This document shows, piece by piece, positions 44,246 through 56,135 of a stretch of 64,000 nt of DNA. The stretch's first letter is position 1. Each line of letters opens with the position of its first letter. The DNA lies in assembly GCF_028372415.1 (NCBI RefSeq), contig NC_092875.1, forward strand, positions 190,369,522 through 190,433,521. Direction: 5' to 3'. The position numbers were made by a program, and so were the translations under genes. The DNA comes from Notamacropus eugenii (lineage: Eukaryota; Chordata; Mammalia; Diprotodontia; Macropodidae). Under the pieces are notes generated by a model. That model did not search any database and was not told the origin of the DNA. It worked only from the letters and a program-made list of their open reading frames with translations.

Positions 44246-44865
44246 TAACTATGTGTTCCCTTCCCCACATTCCTTCTCCACATTCTATATTTCACTTTAA
44301 CTACCACTAGCACAAATCTATTATATCCATGTGTAATCCCTGAGATCTTGTGGCAGATCCTCTCTTCTACTAGAACATGAGAGAAACTAAGTTCAAGTGT
44401 TTATTTCAGACATGCTTTAAAAAAATACTAGTAGGGCAGATCCAACATCACTTGGGAAAAACCTGAGAATTAATGTTACTTTAGCAGTGAAATCCAGAGT
44501 TGATTCCAGAAAGCTTTTCCACATCTGTTACCAGTAGTGTGCCTTTCTTTTCCCTTCTTTTTTCAGCTATCCAGGACAGGAAGAAAAGAGGAAGTTTTCT
44601 TATTCAAGCACATCTTCTCTGCTGGTTGTGCAAGTTTGGGGGCATTGCATAGCCATCACCATTTAATATTTGAAGATAAGAGAAAGCTTCTTTGGATGTA
44701 GCACTTAGTGCAATATCTGGGACATAATAGGTACTCAATAAATGTATATTGATTGGCATGGTTTTAAAACTTAGAGTCATTTTCTCATCTATTTGATATG
44801 GAATATGTTTGTATATGTATGTATTCATATCTATATGTGTACATTTCTATCATCTCGTCTTCCTT

Positions 44866-45005
44866 CCTTTCCTTCTTCCCTCCTTCCCTCCCTCCCTTCC
44901 TTCCTTCCTTCCTTCCTTCCTTCCTTCCTTCCTTCCTTCCTTCCTTCCTTCCTTCCTTCCTCCCTCCCTCCATCCCTTCTTTCCTTCCTTCCTTCCTTCT
45001 TTCCT
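44866..45005. repeat. (TTCC)n microsatellite
   Basis: About 140 bp of CCTT/CCCT tetranucleotides. The Pro/Ser/Phe- and Lys/Glu/Gly-rich reading frames across it on both strands are artefacts. Confidence 0.97.
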
Positions 45006-45039
45006 CTCTTTCTGCTGTCTATAACCTATGAAATTGATG

Positions 45040-45215
45040 GAAAGGCAGTGAGTCATTATGGATAGAGAGCTGACTTCCATAAGTCCAGTCACTGAAGCAT
45101 TTAGGCTATGTGGCCCTGGGCAAATTGCTTAACCATTCAGTTCCCTACTCTTAAGACCTTAAGTTGCAGAGAAGGAATCAAATGCATTGGTAAAGAGGCT
45201 TTCCTTATCTAGAAA
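45040..45215 (+). repeat. Mar-type tRNA-derived SINE variant
   Basis: 'gcagtgagtcattatggata', 'gctatgtggccctgggcaaa', 'ttgcttaaccattcagttcc' and 'gcattggtaaagaggctttc'. Confidence 0.75.
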
Positions 45216-45354
45216 TGGTCTCTGCTAAAGCAATCACTAAAGCAAAGTCCATTTTGTGTATGTGTATGTACATATACATATACACACATGCATATATATA
45301 CAATATATATCTGTAAAAATTATCATATACTGGTGCTATAGAAGGCCAAGATTC

Positions 45355-45560
45355 TAGATCACAGCTCACATTTTCTGAGGAGTTTACAATATTCTTTTCT
45401 TACAATACCCCTTCATGAGGTAGGAATTATGTACTATTACCATCCCCTTTTATAGATAAGGAACCTGAAGTCGATAGGTAAAGTGTCATGCTAGTGGTCA
45501 CATTGTTCTGAAGAATGAGAGTCAGATTTTGAAATCTTTGCACTGTACTGTATTCCCCTT
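45355..45560 (-). repeat. MIR-family SINE fragment
   Basis: 'aataccccttcatgaggtag', 'ccatccccttttatagataa' and 'ggaacctgaagtcgataggt' form a diverged reverse complement of MIR. It lies just beyond the likely KIF13A transcript end. Confidence 0.65.
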
Positions 45561-45821
45561 CATCACCATTATAATAGTGCATGGACCAGGGCAACTGAAA
45601 ACAAATGCAAAGCATGAGAGATGTGGTTTGGAAATAAATGATTGAACACATCAGCACCATTCTATTTATAAATCAAGTACAGAAAGAAACGTGTGGTTTA
45701 CTCACTACCATTTCAAGTGATAATATCAATGGTTTTCAATATGGTAAATCTCAAACAAGCTTAGGTTAAGGACAAACTGTCTGATTTGTTTTGTACTGAA
45801 GTAGTGCCCACGTTGACATAA

Positions 45822-47704
45822 TTTATTTATTTGATTACTGGACCCTTTGATTGTTTTGAATCTTACAGCATCCATGTATGCTCATCTAAATTTTCTCTAC
45901 ACAATTTTTCCTGGAGTTCTTTCCCAGACATTTCCAAATAGGAAATGAAAGTGCAATTCTCTGTGACTTTGGAAAGATGGATTATTATGAGCTGCTGAAA
46001 ACATTTTCAAATGCAATTCCATAATAAAATGTTCTTCAGATGAAAATTTTGGAAGAAAAAATGATTATCCATTCCGTTTCACACATGGAAAAGGTAAAAT
46101 GTTGCTTGCTTTTCAAATTTCAGTAGCATACACATATCTGATCAGATTGCCATCAGTTCCTATAACTAGTTGGTAAAGCCCTTTCTCCCTTAAGGAATCC
46201 AATAACCTCTTCAAAGGGTCTGGAGCACCAGTGGAAGGTAGAAACAATAACATAGAAAAGAAATGTAACAGGGGAGAATGCTTATCAAGAGCATTAAACC
46301 ACAATCTGTCCTTATACCATACTTTTGGTGTTATTAAAAACAAACAATTATCTTTGTAAAATCTGAATTATATTCTGTATTCTAAAACACAAAAAAATCT
46401 GTATGAATTAAATACAGTATGACTGAAATAGGATATAAATTACAATTCTTTACAGCAAATAGTGAAACACTATCATCAGATTACTATACACAAAATCATA
46501 CGAAGAACAGCAGCTTTTCAGTAAGGTCCCAGGTATCTCACTCATTTACTGATGCTACAGACTAAAGGGAAAAAAGGTACCACAGACTGTACACATCTCT
46601 CTCTCTTTAGAAACAAGACATTTCTAGCTGCCCATCCGGAACATTTTTACAAATAACTACAGCACAGATATACAAAGCAATTTTTAAAAATACACACACA
46701 TGCGCACACGCACATCCGCACATCCACAGAATCTTTTCATGTTTCCCAAAGTAGGAGACATTTATAAATGCAGTCACTAAGGGCAGCATCATCTGGGTTT
46801 GAGCAGATAACTTGTGCCATCCCCAGTGCAACGTGTGCAGCCTCAAGCTTCTGCTGCTTGCTCACCCTGTCTCTTCCTCATTTCCCAGAGTCACTTAAAA
46901 ACAATAACAACAAAATCCCACAAACAAATCCCACCTCAAACAAAACAAAAAACCCTAGGCCCAGGTGGTGTGTCCTTGCTTTCCCCTTACAGTAATACTG
47001 CTCTCTGTATTCAAACTGCTGGACTGGAACAAGTGCCTGTGGAATACAAAACTCACAGCCTCAGTCATTGTCAGCGTAAGCAATACAATTGCAGGTCAGC
47101 ACAGTGGCAGGCCACTTGGAAGACAAAAAAAAAAAAGATTTTCAGTGTGCTTATTTAACAGAGGACAGGTAAGGCAGCATGGTGCCCAGTGACCAAGAGA
47201 ATCATGGCACCAAACTTGCAGTTAAATGTATATTTACAGAAAAAATAAGACAGGACAGCAAATGTCTAATACAAGTTCTTTGGTTATAAAGAACAGCATT
47301 CTGTAACCTTTTCCACGAAGAGGGACTTGCATCCTCCTTGTTCTGCAATAAAATATCTGTTTGTTTAAAATAAGATTTTCCCCCAACTTGCTTTGTAACA
47401 AAGAGTCCAGTACCTTTCAGTTATCTACAAATCATCTTTATCTATTTTAGTGTGCAGCCATGCCTGCCTCCAGACAGACAAACTATAGATACACATATTC
47501 ATATATATATATAATATATATATATTATTTATAAAAAAAAAATTAGAGAATTAAGTCCGTGGTTCTAAAGAGCACACATCCAGTAAGGACTGATTAAAAA
47601 TATACAAGAATAAAGTTTTTTAAAATTTATAAAGGTTCCTACAGAGTGGTGGGGGGAATGGGGAGAGTTGTGTCATAAGTGCAAATATCAAAACATACTG
47701 CTGC
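45822..47704 (-). other. KIF13A: Probable KIF13A 3' UTR
   Basis: This lies immediately downstream of the KIF13A stop codon. The sequence is free of recognisable transposons, unlike its surroundings. The nearest canonical poly(A) signals in gene orientation are two overlapping AATAAA motifs at 45822-45831. Variant signals occur earlier (TATAAA-type near 47620 and 47528, AGTAAA near 46548), so shorter 3' ends are possible. A TA-rich stretch lies at about 47497-47531. The end point is an inference. Confidence 0.55.
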
Positions 47705-47994
47705 TTAGTTAATCCAGGACTTTCTGTTCTCCTGCTTCCTGGAAAAAGTAGAGGCTGCTGCATCGCCTGAGTGACAAAGTGCTGCTTCTCCTGCTTTGGA
47801 AGAAGAGGGAGATGGTACTGGGCCCATGACACTTTTCCTCTTCTCAAGACTGGAGGCTGCCTGAGGTCGAGAAGCATTGCTGCATTTCTTTGTGGGAGCT
47901 GGTGCTTTCAGAAGGCGCCCAGGGCGAACAAAGATGCCATGCTGTGGTTTGCACCGGAAGTACTCCTTTCCTTTCACTGTCCCATCATGCTTCC
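47705..47994 (-). CDS. KIF13A: KIF13A, last coding exon (second half of CAP-Gly domain and C-terminus)
   Basis: The exon starts after a good acceptor (branch-like GACTAAC, T-rich tract, TTAAAG) with GG. It joins the G at the end of the previous exon to give Gly, then KHDGTVKGKEYFRCKPQHGI and FVRPGRLLK. This completes a textbook CAP-Gly domain; the GK(N/H)DG element that contacts microtubule or EB tails reads GKHDG. A Ser/Ala/Lys-rich tail of about 65 residues follows and ends ENRKSWIN before the stop at 47705. I recall KIF13B ending ENRKSWAS, so tail and domain are shared with the paralogue and suggest the ancestral KIF13 C-terminus. The phase match, domain continuity and tail make this exon call strong, although transcription is not shown. 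Confidence 0.9.
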
Positions 47995-49289
47995 CTTTAA
48001 TGTAAAAACAAGGATGCTGTTAGTCTACATTCTTTCCTTCCTACCTCTACCATCCCTGCTCTAGGAAGTCACACTTTAAACTCAGCATTCATAGTTATTC
48101 ATAGTACTGATGCCAGTAGTCTTTTCTTCTCCTAAAAAGGCTTGAAAACCTGAGATCCATTATAGGAAATGAACCAAGAATGTACAGCATATTGGAGGAA
48201 AAGCAAACCAAGGTGTAACAGGAAAAAGGTAAAAAAAGAAAAAGAGTAAAAGCATCACCCTAAATAAAGGAGATGAATATATCTTGGAAATTAAGGTTAA
48301 AAAGAAAAAAAAGTATTCCTCTGTCCTAACCACTAAAGCACATAGACTGTGAGAATATCATTTCAGCGTTGTAACCAAAAATTTCAAATTCCCTGTGCTT
48401 CCCATTGTATATCCATTAGGTGCTGATCAGTTAAAACTAAAGGTATAATTAGGTTATTTGCTGTGGTTGAAAGAGTGAGTATGGAACCAAGATGATGAGG
48501 TTCCTGTCCCAGTTCCAAGGTGAAGAACAAAGAGATTCTGATCTGAAGGAAAAGGTATATGGTAATGAAGTGATGGTCATGGAGAACTGGTGACAGCTTG
48601 GAGGGCAGTACCATGTTTGAATATGTCAGAAAGATTAATGAGAGATGAGGGCAAAGCAAGGCTGAAGTCTTTGAAACAGATGACCTGAGGGGCTTAGTTG
48701 ACTGCAAACCTAATATAAGTCCCCAGGGATATGGCAGCCATAAGAAGTAATGTGATTTTAAGTTGTATTGATATAAGTTTAATATGCAAAACAAGGGAGG
48801 TAACCATCTCACTACAGTCTGTATTCATTAGACCACATCTCAGGAGGGAATAGGACAGTGAAAGAACTAGAAACCATGTTACATGAGTATCAATAGAAAG
48901 AGCTGGGGATATGTAGACTGGAGAAAACTTGGGGGAAAGGATAGCCATTTTTACACATCTGAAGAGTTGCCAGTGTATTTCTGTGCGTGCAGGTGTGTAT
49001 TTTAACTATTTGCTAATCATTACATTTGATGGTGGTTTTTTCCCTCTCAGCCTTTATGTTTCTGCAACCAGCAGAGTAGAGGAACTCCTTGAAGTGGATA
49101 TTCTCTTTCCTCAGCTTTCATGAACATATTCTCTGCTTGTCCCCATCCCCCACATCTGTCTTACTGCTCCTTAGTTTCATTTGCTGGATCATCCATCTTC
49201 CCCTAAACCACTCCTCTTCCAAATGTCTTTATTTCTGCTGGTATCATCATTCTTTAAGTCACCCAGATTCAGATCTAGAGAGTTATCTT

Positions 49290-49895
49290 TGATTCTCATT
49301 TCTCCCTCACCTCTCAGACATAGTTAACTGCCAGGATGCCTTTATTCTACCTCCACATTTCTTTCATTTGTTCCCTTCTCTTTACTTGCAAGGTTACCAT
49401 CCTGGTTTGGGCCCTTATTACAGGTCACCTGGGGACCACTGTATCTGATGGCTCCTCAGTGGTTGTACCTCTATTCTCCCCAATCCATCCTCCAACTGGC
49501 TAACAAAACAATCTTCTTAAAGAACAGGTTTGACCATATCATTCTTCTTCTAATCAAGAAACATCAGTGGCTCTTCTATTGCCCCAGGTTAAAACATAAA
49601 CTCAGCTGATAACTGCTTTGCACTAGCCTACCTTTCCATATTTTTTCACATTACTAATCTACACACACACACAGATACACACACACGCACACACATACAT
49701 ACACACACACTTCCAGCAAGCCTGGCATGTTAACTGTTCCCTACACAACATTCTATCTTCTCTTTTGTGCCTTTTCACAGGCTCATCTCACTTGCCTGGA
49801 ATGTTCTTTAACATCAGGGTTTCTTGTTCAGTTTTTGTCTTTGTATCCCTTAATAAATGTTTGTGGTGCTTTATAAGTATCTGTTGAATTAAAGA
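49290..49895 (+). mobile_element. L2 LINE 3' part
   Basis: 'ttcttaaagaacaggtttga', 'catcagtggctcttctattg', 'cacttgcctggaatgttctt' and 'cccttaataaatgtttgtgg' follow L2 order; a CA microsatellite (49662-49712) interrupts it. Confidence 0.75.
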
Positions 49896-50224
49896 GGCAT
49901 TAAAATGATTCTGTTTGGCCCCAGAAAGGAGTAATATTAATGGGTCAAAATTATAGGAGGACAGATTTTTGGCAAACTGTCGACCACTGAATAAGTATAT
50001 AGATAATACAAAAAGAAATCAACTGTTTCAACAAAAATCATCAATTTTGTCTGTGCTCCCAATGTGTTAGACAACAATAGCTTCCAATGGAACTAAAAAT
50101 GAAGAACTCCTAACTATTTGATATCTAGCATGAGACAATGATTTTCTCTTTCTCCAGTGACATTAAAATAGAGACTGAATGATCCCTTTTGGGGAACACT
50201 GAAGATATCTAAGCCAAGATGGTA

Positions 50225-50420
50225 GGATCACAGATCTTTAGAGCTGGAAGAAACCTTAGACATCATCTAAACTATTCATCTTACAGAAGAGCAATTGAGG
50301 CCCAGACAGATTAAATGATTTGCCCAAGGTTACAAGGATATCAAATGGCAGAGCCAGAATTTAACTCAGACCCTCTGACAACAAATACAGAATTCTTTCC
50401 ACTGCATTATACAGATGTTT
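50225..50420 (-). repeat. MIR-like SINE fragment
   Basis: 'tttagagctggaagaaacct', 'cttacagaagagcaattgag', 'gcccagacagattaaatgat' and 'ttgcccaaggttacaaggat' form a common mammalian MIR-related stretch in reverse orientation. Confidence 0.7.
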
Positions 50421-50869
50421 CACTTCAGGTAGGATTGTAGACTAAATAACTCTAAGATCCTTTTGAACACTATGATTCCTTGTTTCTATGAATTTTAAGT
50501 TTATAAGAAAGGTAGTAAGAGTGATTGCACTTCTAGTTTCAGGTAGAAAGGAAAGAAACCTATTCTTTCTTGTCTTATTACAAGGCCTCATTATTTTGGA
50601 ATCCTACACCTAAGGCTTGCCTCATTTATTCAACAAACATGTATTGGCTGTCTAGTATGCTCAGGAAATAAGAAAGAATTAAGACATAATCCCTATTCTC
50701 AAGGGTTTACAGCCTTGTATGTGTAAACAAGAAAGAAGAAACCAGAAATTCCCATCAATTGCTTTTTTGGTAAAGACACTGAATAAGCCCTTTAAAATGT
50801 TGATTTTATGCTAGGGGGAAAAGTAGCACATTAAATAATCATCAGCCATTAATATCTTAGCATGAATTA

Positions 50870-51440
50870 ACCTTGAATCACATTACTCCCCTGGCAAAAA
50901 CCATCAGTGGTTCCCTCTAGAGAACAAAATCCAAATTCTATAGCATGGCATTCAAAGCCTTTTATAATAATATGGCCCCAACTTGTCTTTCCAGTTTCAT
51001 CTCTTGTTACTCCCTTTCTACTCTATATTCCATCCACATTGGTTTCTTCACTATTCTCTGAACACATCCTGTATTTTCCTATGCCCTTTTTGTTCTGCTT
51101 TTTCTTTTGTCTGGAATGCCCTGTACCTATACCTCTGTTTGCTGAAACTCTACATATTCTTCAAGACCAAATACAAACACCACTTCTTCCACATTTCTGA
51201 ATTCCTTCAGTGTAATATGATCTGTCCCTCTTCTGAATTCTCATAACACTATTAAGGCATTGATCAATTTCTAATTTGCATTATAGTTATCTGAGCACTT
51301 GTATTGGCTTTTCTATTAAATTATAAATTCCTCAGCAGGGGGCTGAGTCTTGCTTATTTTTGTAACGCTAAAGAACCTACGGTATAACATTGTCTTGTAC
51401 CCAATACATAGTCAATAGATATTTATTGAGAATTATCCTA
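50870..51440 (+). mobile_element. L2 LINE 3' part
   Basis: 'catcagtggttccctctaga', 'ggcattcaaagccttttata', 'tgtctggaatgccctgtacc' and 'tcaatagatatttattgaga' are the end of ORF2 and 3' terminus of L2 in plus orientation, opposite to KIF13A. Confidence 0.8.
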
Positions 51441-51664
51441 TCAAACTGATTAACCAATCACTTAGCAAGAAAATGAAAAACAGGATGTATATCTGTTTTA
51501 AAGAAGGAGAGAAAGTTGGAAAAATTTTGGAGCAAAGAGCCCAGGGAACTGCCTAGAAAAAGTTTTTCATTTTTTAAAGACAGAAAGCAATATGAAGACA
51601 CTAGGCACCTGGACTATGGATTTATAGGCACCAAGATGAATGAAGAAGCAAAAAAGATAATATT

Positions 51665-51885
51665 AATAGTTCACAACTATTTAGTACTTTAAGATTTATG
51701 GAAGATTTTCCCTCCACAGCTCCATAAAGCTGGTAATACAAGTACTGTTTTCATTTTACAGACAAAAAACTGAGGCTCATGAAGGCTAAGTGACTTGTGC
51801 AAGGTGAAACATTTAAAGTCTAAACAGGACCTGAATCCAGATGTCCTAACTCAAAGAAAATTGCTCTTTCCACTTTGTGATTCTG
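51665..51885 (-). repeat. MIR-family SINE
   Basis: 'ttcattttacagacaaaaaa', 'ctgaggctcatgaaggctaa' and 'gtgacttgtgcaaggtgaaa' are the reverse complement of the MIR core. Confidence 0.8.
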
Positions 51886-52578
51886 GCTTTCAAAGATTAA
51901 TTCTGATTGGTTCTCAGTTCTGCCCACAGTTAGCCTTGGTGCTATGGTTTTCTATTCCACACTCTTCTTTACTAGTTCAAGTAAATTCAGGTATTTGCCT
52001 AGTTCAGGTAAAAGATTGAGAATAATCTTCATGCACTCCTTTCCTCAATTCACAACTTCAAGTTCTAGCTATTTCAGTTTAGGAAAAATAACTTCCTTCC
52101 CAAAATAAAATGACAAAATTTAGGAACAGAAAAGGAATTATCTTTAACTTTAAATAAGATGTTGTCTCTTCTTGAACTCCTTCTCAAATCCCTAGATAGG
52201 CTTTCTCTGCTTCAGCAAACCTGAGTTCCTTGTTAATGGGACTGTAGATGAAAGCAACAGCAAGTGAAATTGAAAGAATTGAAATTCTATTTTTTTGCAA
52301 GTGGAGTGTGACACTCAGAAGCCTTTTATTTAAAATAAAATTGATAATTAGCTGTTTTCCTTAGGAATGATAGTAAATTCTACTTCATGAAATTAGTAAT
52401 TAAAATACTAAACAAAATTGACTGATTTAATTTCCCACATGCAAAATTTATAGGCATCTGTTACTTCCACCAATAAGACAACTAGAATATTCTGTATCAT
52501 GCATTTATGATACTACTTTTTGAATACCTCAAAGCAGAAAATAACAATTGAACCCATATATCATTGTGTATTTCTTAC

Positions 52579-53668
52579 CCATTTGAACATTTAATTCAAC
52601 ACCAACCCATGTGCCAGCTAAAAAATCCACTGGTCCAATGTATCTCACTATTCCAGTCTTGTTACCAAGGCAGACTTGCTCTCCCACAGTCATCCAGCTA
52701 GGCAGGGTATAGACCTGCTCTGTAGAAAGTCCATCTTCGCCATCAGAAACATCTAAATGATTCTTTCTCAGCAAGTCTTCATGGTGGGAGGCATCAGAGT
52801 CTGCTTGACAATGAGGATCCTCTTTTGTTAATTCTGAACACAAAGGACTGACTGTGGAGTTCAGTTGATCACTCTTTGACTCAGACTTTGGTTGACCAAA
52901 ATTTTGTAACCAATCCACATTACTCTTGGTGTCAGTTTTACTTGGTAGATTCTTTTTCACATTTGAAAGATCTCCAACAGGTGAGAGTAGGGGCTCTGAT
53001 ATACCATCAAAATCTTTCCCATCTGAGACACCCATGAACTCTGTGAAAGAATGGTCTTCAACAATATCTGACGTGTGCTCTATGGTCACTTCCCTAGCAG
53101 AGAATCCCACAGGCGTTCGATTGTTTTTGCTGGAGCAGGGATCTATTGCTGAACATGACCCAGTTCCACAGAGCTCTTTGGAACTTTTCTTAATGGTATT
53201 TTGGGATAGTGGACTCCCTTTGACTAAGGCACTGTTTTCTTTGAGTGTTACTGTGCTTATTTTATCCTTTGCCAAGTCTCCCTCTAGCTCTGCCAACTCC
53301 TTGTTGGAAGAAGGTCTGAAATCATGCACAAGTAAAAGTCCTGAATGCTCACTGGTGTCCAAATCCTTCATCTGATTGGCTAGTTGATCTGTGCTATCAC
53401 TAGAAGGTACGGTCATGTCAGATAGAGTGGCATTAGAGGCACTATGGGAAAAATAACCACTAGTAATACTGCTAGTGGTAGGGCTACGTGATACCTCTTT
53501 TTCCAAAACCCGGGAGTTCAAGAAATCAACTTTAGAAGAAAACCACTCCCTGTTCTCCAGGCTAGCATTGTAAACACTGAAGTCTGCAAACTCCACTGGT
53601 ACATAGGGCTGTGAGCTTACTAGCTTTTTGCTAATAGTATCCAGTTCATGTTCTTCTTCCTCAGAGTC
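52579..53668 (-). CDS. KIF13A: KIF13A, penultimate coding exon (tail region and first half of CAP-Gly)
   Basis: 1090 bp, 363 codons plus one base, after acceptor CCCCACAG. It opens DSEEEEHELDTISKKLVSSQ, then PYVPVEFADFSVYNASLENR, and later SRSPTTSSITSGYFSHSASN and DHSFTEFMGVSDGKDFDG. These match the remembered human KIF13A tail, not KIF13B. KIF13A is a plus-end-directed kinesin-3 that moves endosomal, melanosomal and mannose-6-phosphate receptor cargo; this region is the Ser-rich, mostly disordered tail. The last 40 codons (52579-52702) read PSWMTVGEQVCLGNKTGIVR, then YIGPVDFLAGTWVGVELN, the first two-thirds of a CAP-Gly domain. The exon ends G|GTAAGA. I recall human KIF13A ending before this part with an unrelated short peptide, so the extension is notable. 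Confidence 0.94.
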
Positions 53669-55019
53669 CTGTGGGGAAAAGGCAAAAATTAGTAGTTATC
53701 TCCTTATAATACTCTAATAGAGACAGATTAAAATATTTCACTCATATGTGTATTCATCTATATTTAAATTTTCCCCTTTATTTTTAATTTTAAAAAAGTA
53801 ACATTGCATACGTATTATTTGGTGTCCATTTTGATGACACTTGGGGGCATTGTCATAGACCCTTTAATAGAAACTGCCTACCTACTAAGGTTTTATACTT
53901 CTCCTCTCTTCTCCAAATACTACTGCTGTACTTTTTATTCAGCTGGTTTAGCAGTCTGAATGGAACTGAACATAGAGTGAGTTTCAATTATGTATCTATT
54001 ATTAACAGTCTGATTTGTGGTACTTTTCCTTTCTAAATCAAATAGGCAGAGAGGTGGAGGATGGTTGAGGAGGTCTACAGCCTTTTTGTTCTTACAGTAT
54101 TAAAAAGTGAAAAGAAATGTATGAAAAGCACTTAGAGCTGCTTCATGGAAGGGCAGGGCAATAGAACAAAGACTGGGGGCAGCAAAGGGAGATGAAGCCC
54201 AATACAGCATTTGAACACCTGGATGCAATATTATTCTAAACATTTCCAAAGTAAAAAACAAAGTTTTACAGCTGTAAAAATGACCGTAAACAATAAATCT
54301 TATAACTATATTCATTTAGGCTTTTCCAGCAGGGTCAGGATAGAGAGCTCTGTCAGGGAGGACACACCAGAAATTCAATAAAAAATACTTTATTTTCTTT
54401 AACTTGTAAACTGACCAAAAAAATGGTATCATTTTACTCTCTAATCATCACTCTCCAAATCTAATCCTCCCCACATCATTGCTTCTTCTACTATATAAAT
54501 CCTATATAAACAAAGTATTGATTGTTTTGGTTGTTACCTTCAATCAAAAATATTTAGAAAACGGTATTTGGACCAATTAGAAAAAAAATCTTAAAACACA
54601 TTATGTCAGTTAGACTGGACTAGAACTGGTTGTATATTATTGCCAACAGTTAAAATGCAACAATTAAAGTTCTAAATGTATCCATTAAAGACTTACAATA
54701 TTCTCAAAGTCAGTAACCAAACTAAAAGTTCATTAATGATAGTAAATGAAAATATGAATTAAAGTATTTCAAAAAAATTATAAAGGAAAAAATAAAAGTC
54801 CATATAGGATGTGAAGATCACTACTCCCTAAGACTTGGGGAAAACCACTTGTTAGAATTCATGAAAGACAAATATTACTAATTAAAAGTACTTTTAGAGT
54901 TAAATAAAAATAAATAAATAGTCTTGGTACTTGAGTATTCCTAACAACAGAAATACTGATGAAAAACCAATGATACAATTTCTTGTATTTTCATTCAAGT
55001 AAGTAGGACCAATTCTTGA

Positions 55020-55280
55020 GACAGACAATAGTAATGATAATAATAAGAATAATAAATATTTATAGAGTTAAGGTTTGCGATAGTTTTGCAAATATCTCAT
55101 TTGACCTTCATAAGAACTATGAGAGGAAGATGCTGCTATTATCCCCATTTTACAGATTAGGGAATTTAGGTGTAGAGAGGTCAAGTGACTCATTCGGTGT
55201 CATAAAACTAGTGAATCTCAGAGGTTGGATTTTAATTCAAGCTTTTCTGTCTCCAGGCAGACTACTCTATCCACTTTGCC
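55020..55280 (-). repeat. MIR-family SINE
   Basis: 'attatccccattttacagat', 'tagagaggtcaagtgactca' and 'actactctatccactttgcc' form the reverse complement of a nearly complete SINE. Confidence 0.82.
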
Positions 55281-55599
55281 TCTTATGCAACACAGGCAGC
55301 TGCCTACGCAACAGTACAAAAGGTAGCTTTCTGAGGGACATTTTCTAATATTATTTTTTAATAGATACAAATATTTTATTACTAATTTATGGAATAAAAC
55401 AAGCATTTCCATAGCATAGTGTAATAAAAAAGATGATTGTACATGAAACTGTAGATCTACTATGTACAACTTGCTATCCTTTTAAATATATAATAAAGTT
55501 ATCATGTAAATTTTTTTCTTATTTTCTTCCCTTCCTCCCCCCTCCCCCAAGAGATGGCTACCAGTAGACATAAATTGGTATATGAATAATGCAAATATT

Positions 55600-56135
55600 T
55601 TTAATGACAGAAAATTACCTCCAGGATCAATTATGAAGTTTTTTCTTTGACATTCAAAGCTCTTCGAAGCCTGGTCCATTTCTACCTTTCTAATCTTATA
55701 TTACACTCCTCTCCATAAACTCTATGATCCAGCAATACTGGCCTACCCAACATTCCATCTCCTGCCCACATTGTGTTTGCCCTAGATACCTGGAATGTTC
55801 TTCCTCCTCACTTGTACCTCTTAGAATGCTGGCTTCATTCAATACTCAGCTTAAGCACCACCTTCTCTAGAGGTCCTTTCCCAGTTCTTCTCAGAAACTT
55901 GAGCCTTCTCCATTAAGACTAGCTTCCACCTACACTATCATGTGCATATTAATTTCTTTACATGTTTTCTCCCCCAATGGAAAGTAAGTTCTTTGAAGCC
56001 AGGGGCTATTTTTGCCTTAGTATCTCCAACACTGAATTTAGCACACGACCTAGTATATACTAAAACCCTTTGTAAATGTGCTTAGCATAGTGTTAGGCTG
56101 GGCTAGGTACTTGACAGGTATTAGATAAATGTTTA
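55600..56135 (+). mobile_element. L2 LINE 3' part
   Basis: 'gacattcaaagctcttcgaa', 'cctggaatgttcttcctcct', 'cttaagcaccaccttctcta', 'tccaacactgaatttagcac' and 'agataaatgtttactgattg' follow the end of L2. Confidence 0.82.

Larger units (their letters stand above)
47995..52578 (-). other. KIF13A: KIF13A last intron
   Basis: A 4.6-kb intron within the CAP-Gly codons (phase 1), donor GTAAGA. It contains L2 pieces, a CA microsatellite at 49662-49712 and MIR pieces, listed separately. Position 48000-49280 shows no assignable repeat or exon; a 142-codon minus-strand frame at 48384-48812 resembles no protein I know. Confidence 0.85.

Noticed and set aside
44785-45092. Overlapping frames rich in Leu-Pro-Ser-Phe or Lys-Glu-Gly-Arg
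   Set aside because: They are produced by the TTCC microsatellite on either strand.
48384-48812. 142-codon minus-strand frame in the last KIF13A intron
   Set aside because: It resembles no known protein, has no convincing splice sites, and lies between proven KIF13A exons.
47705-53668. Assigning the right-hand gene to KIF13B because of its CAP-Gly domain
   Set aside because: The tail before the CAP-Gly (VEFADFSVYNASLENREW, SGYFSHSASNATLSD) matches KIF13A as remembered, and the neighbour NUP153 is the KIF13A neighbour in human. KIF13B lies elsewhere.
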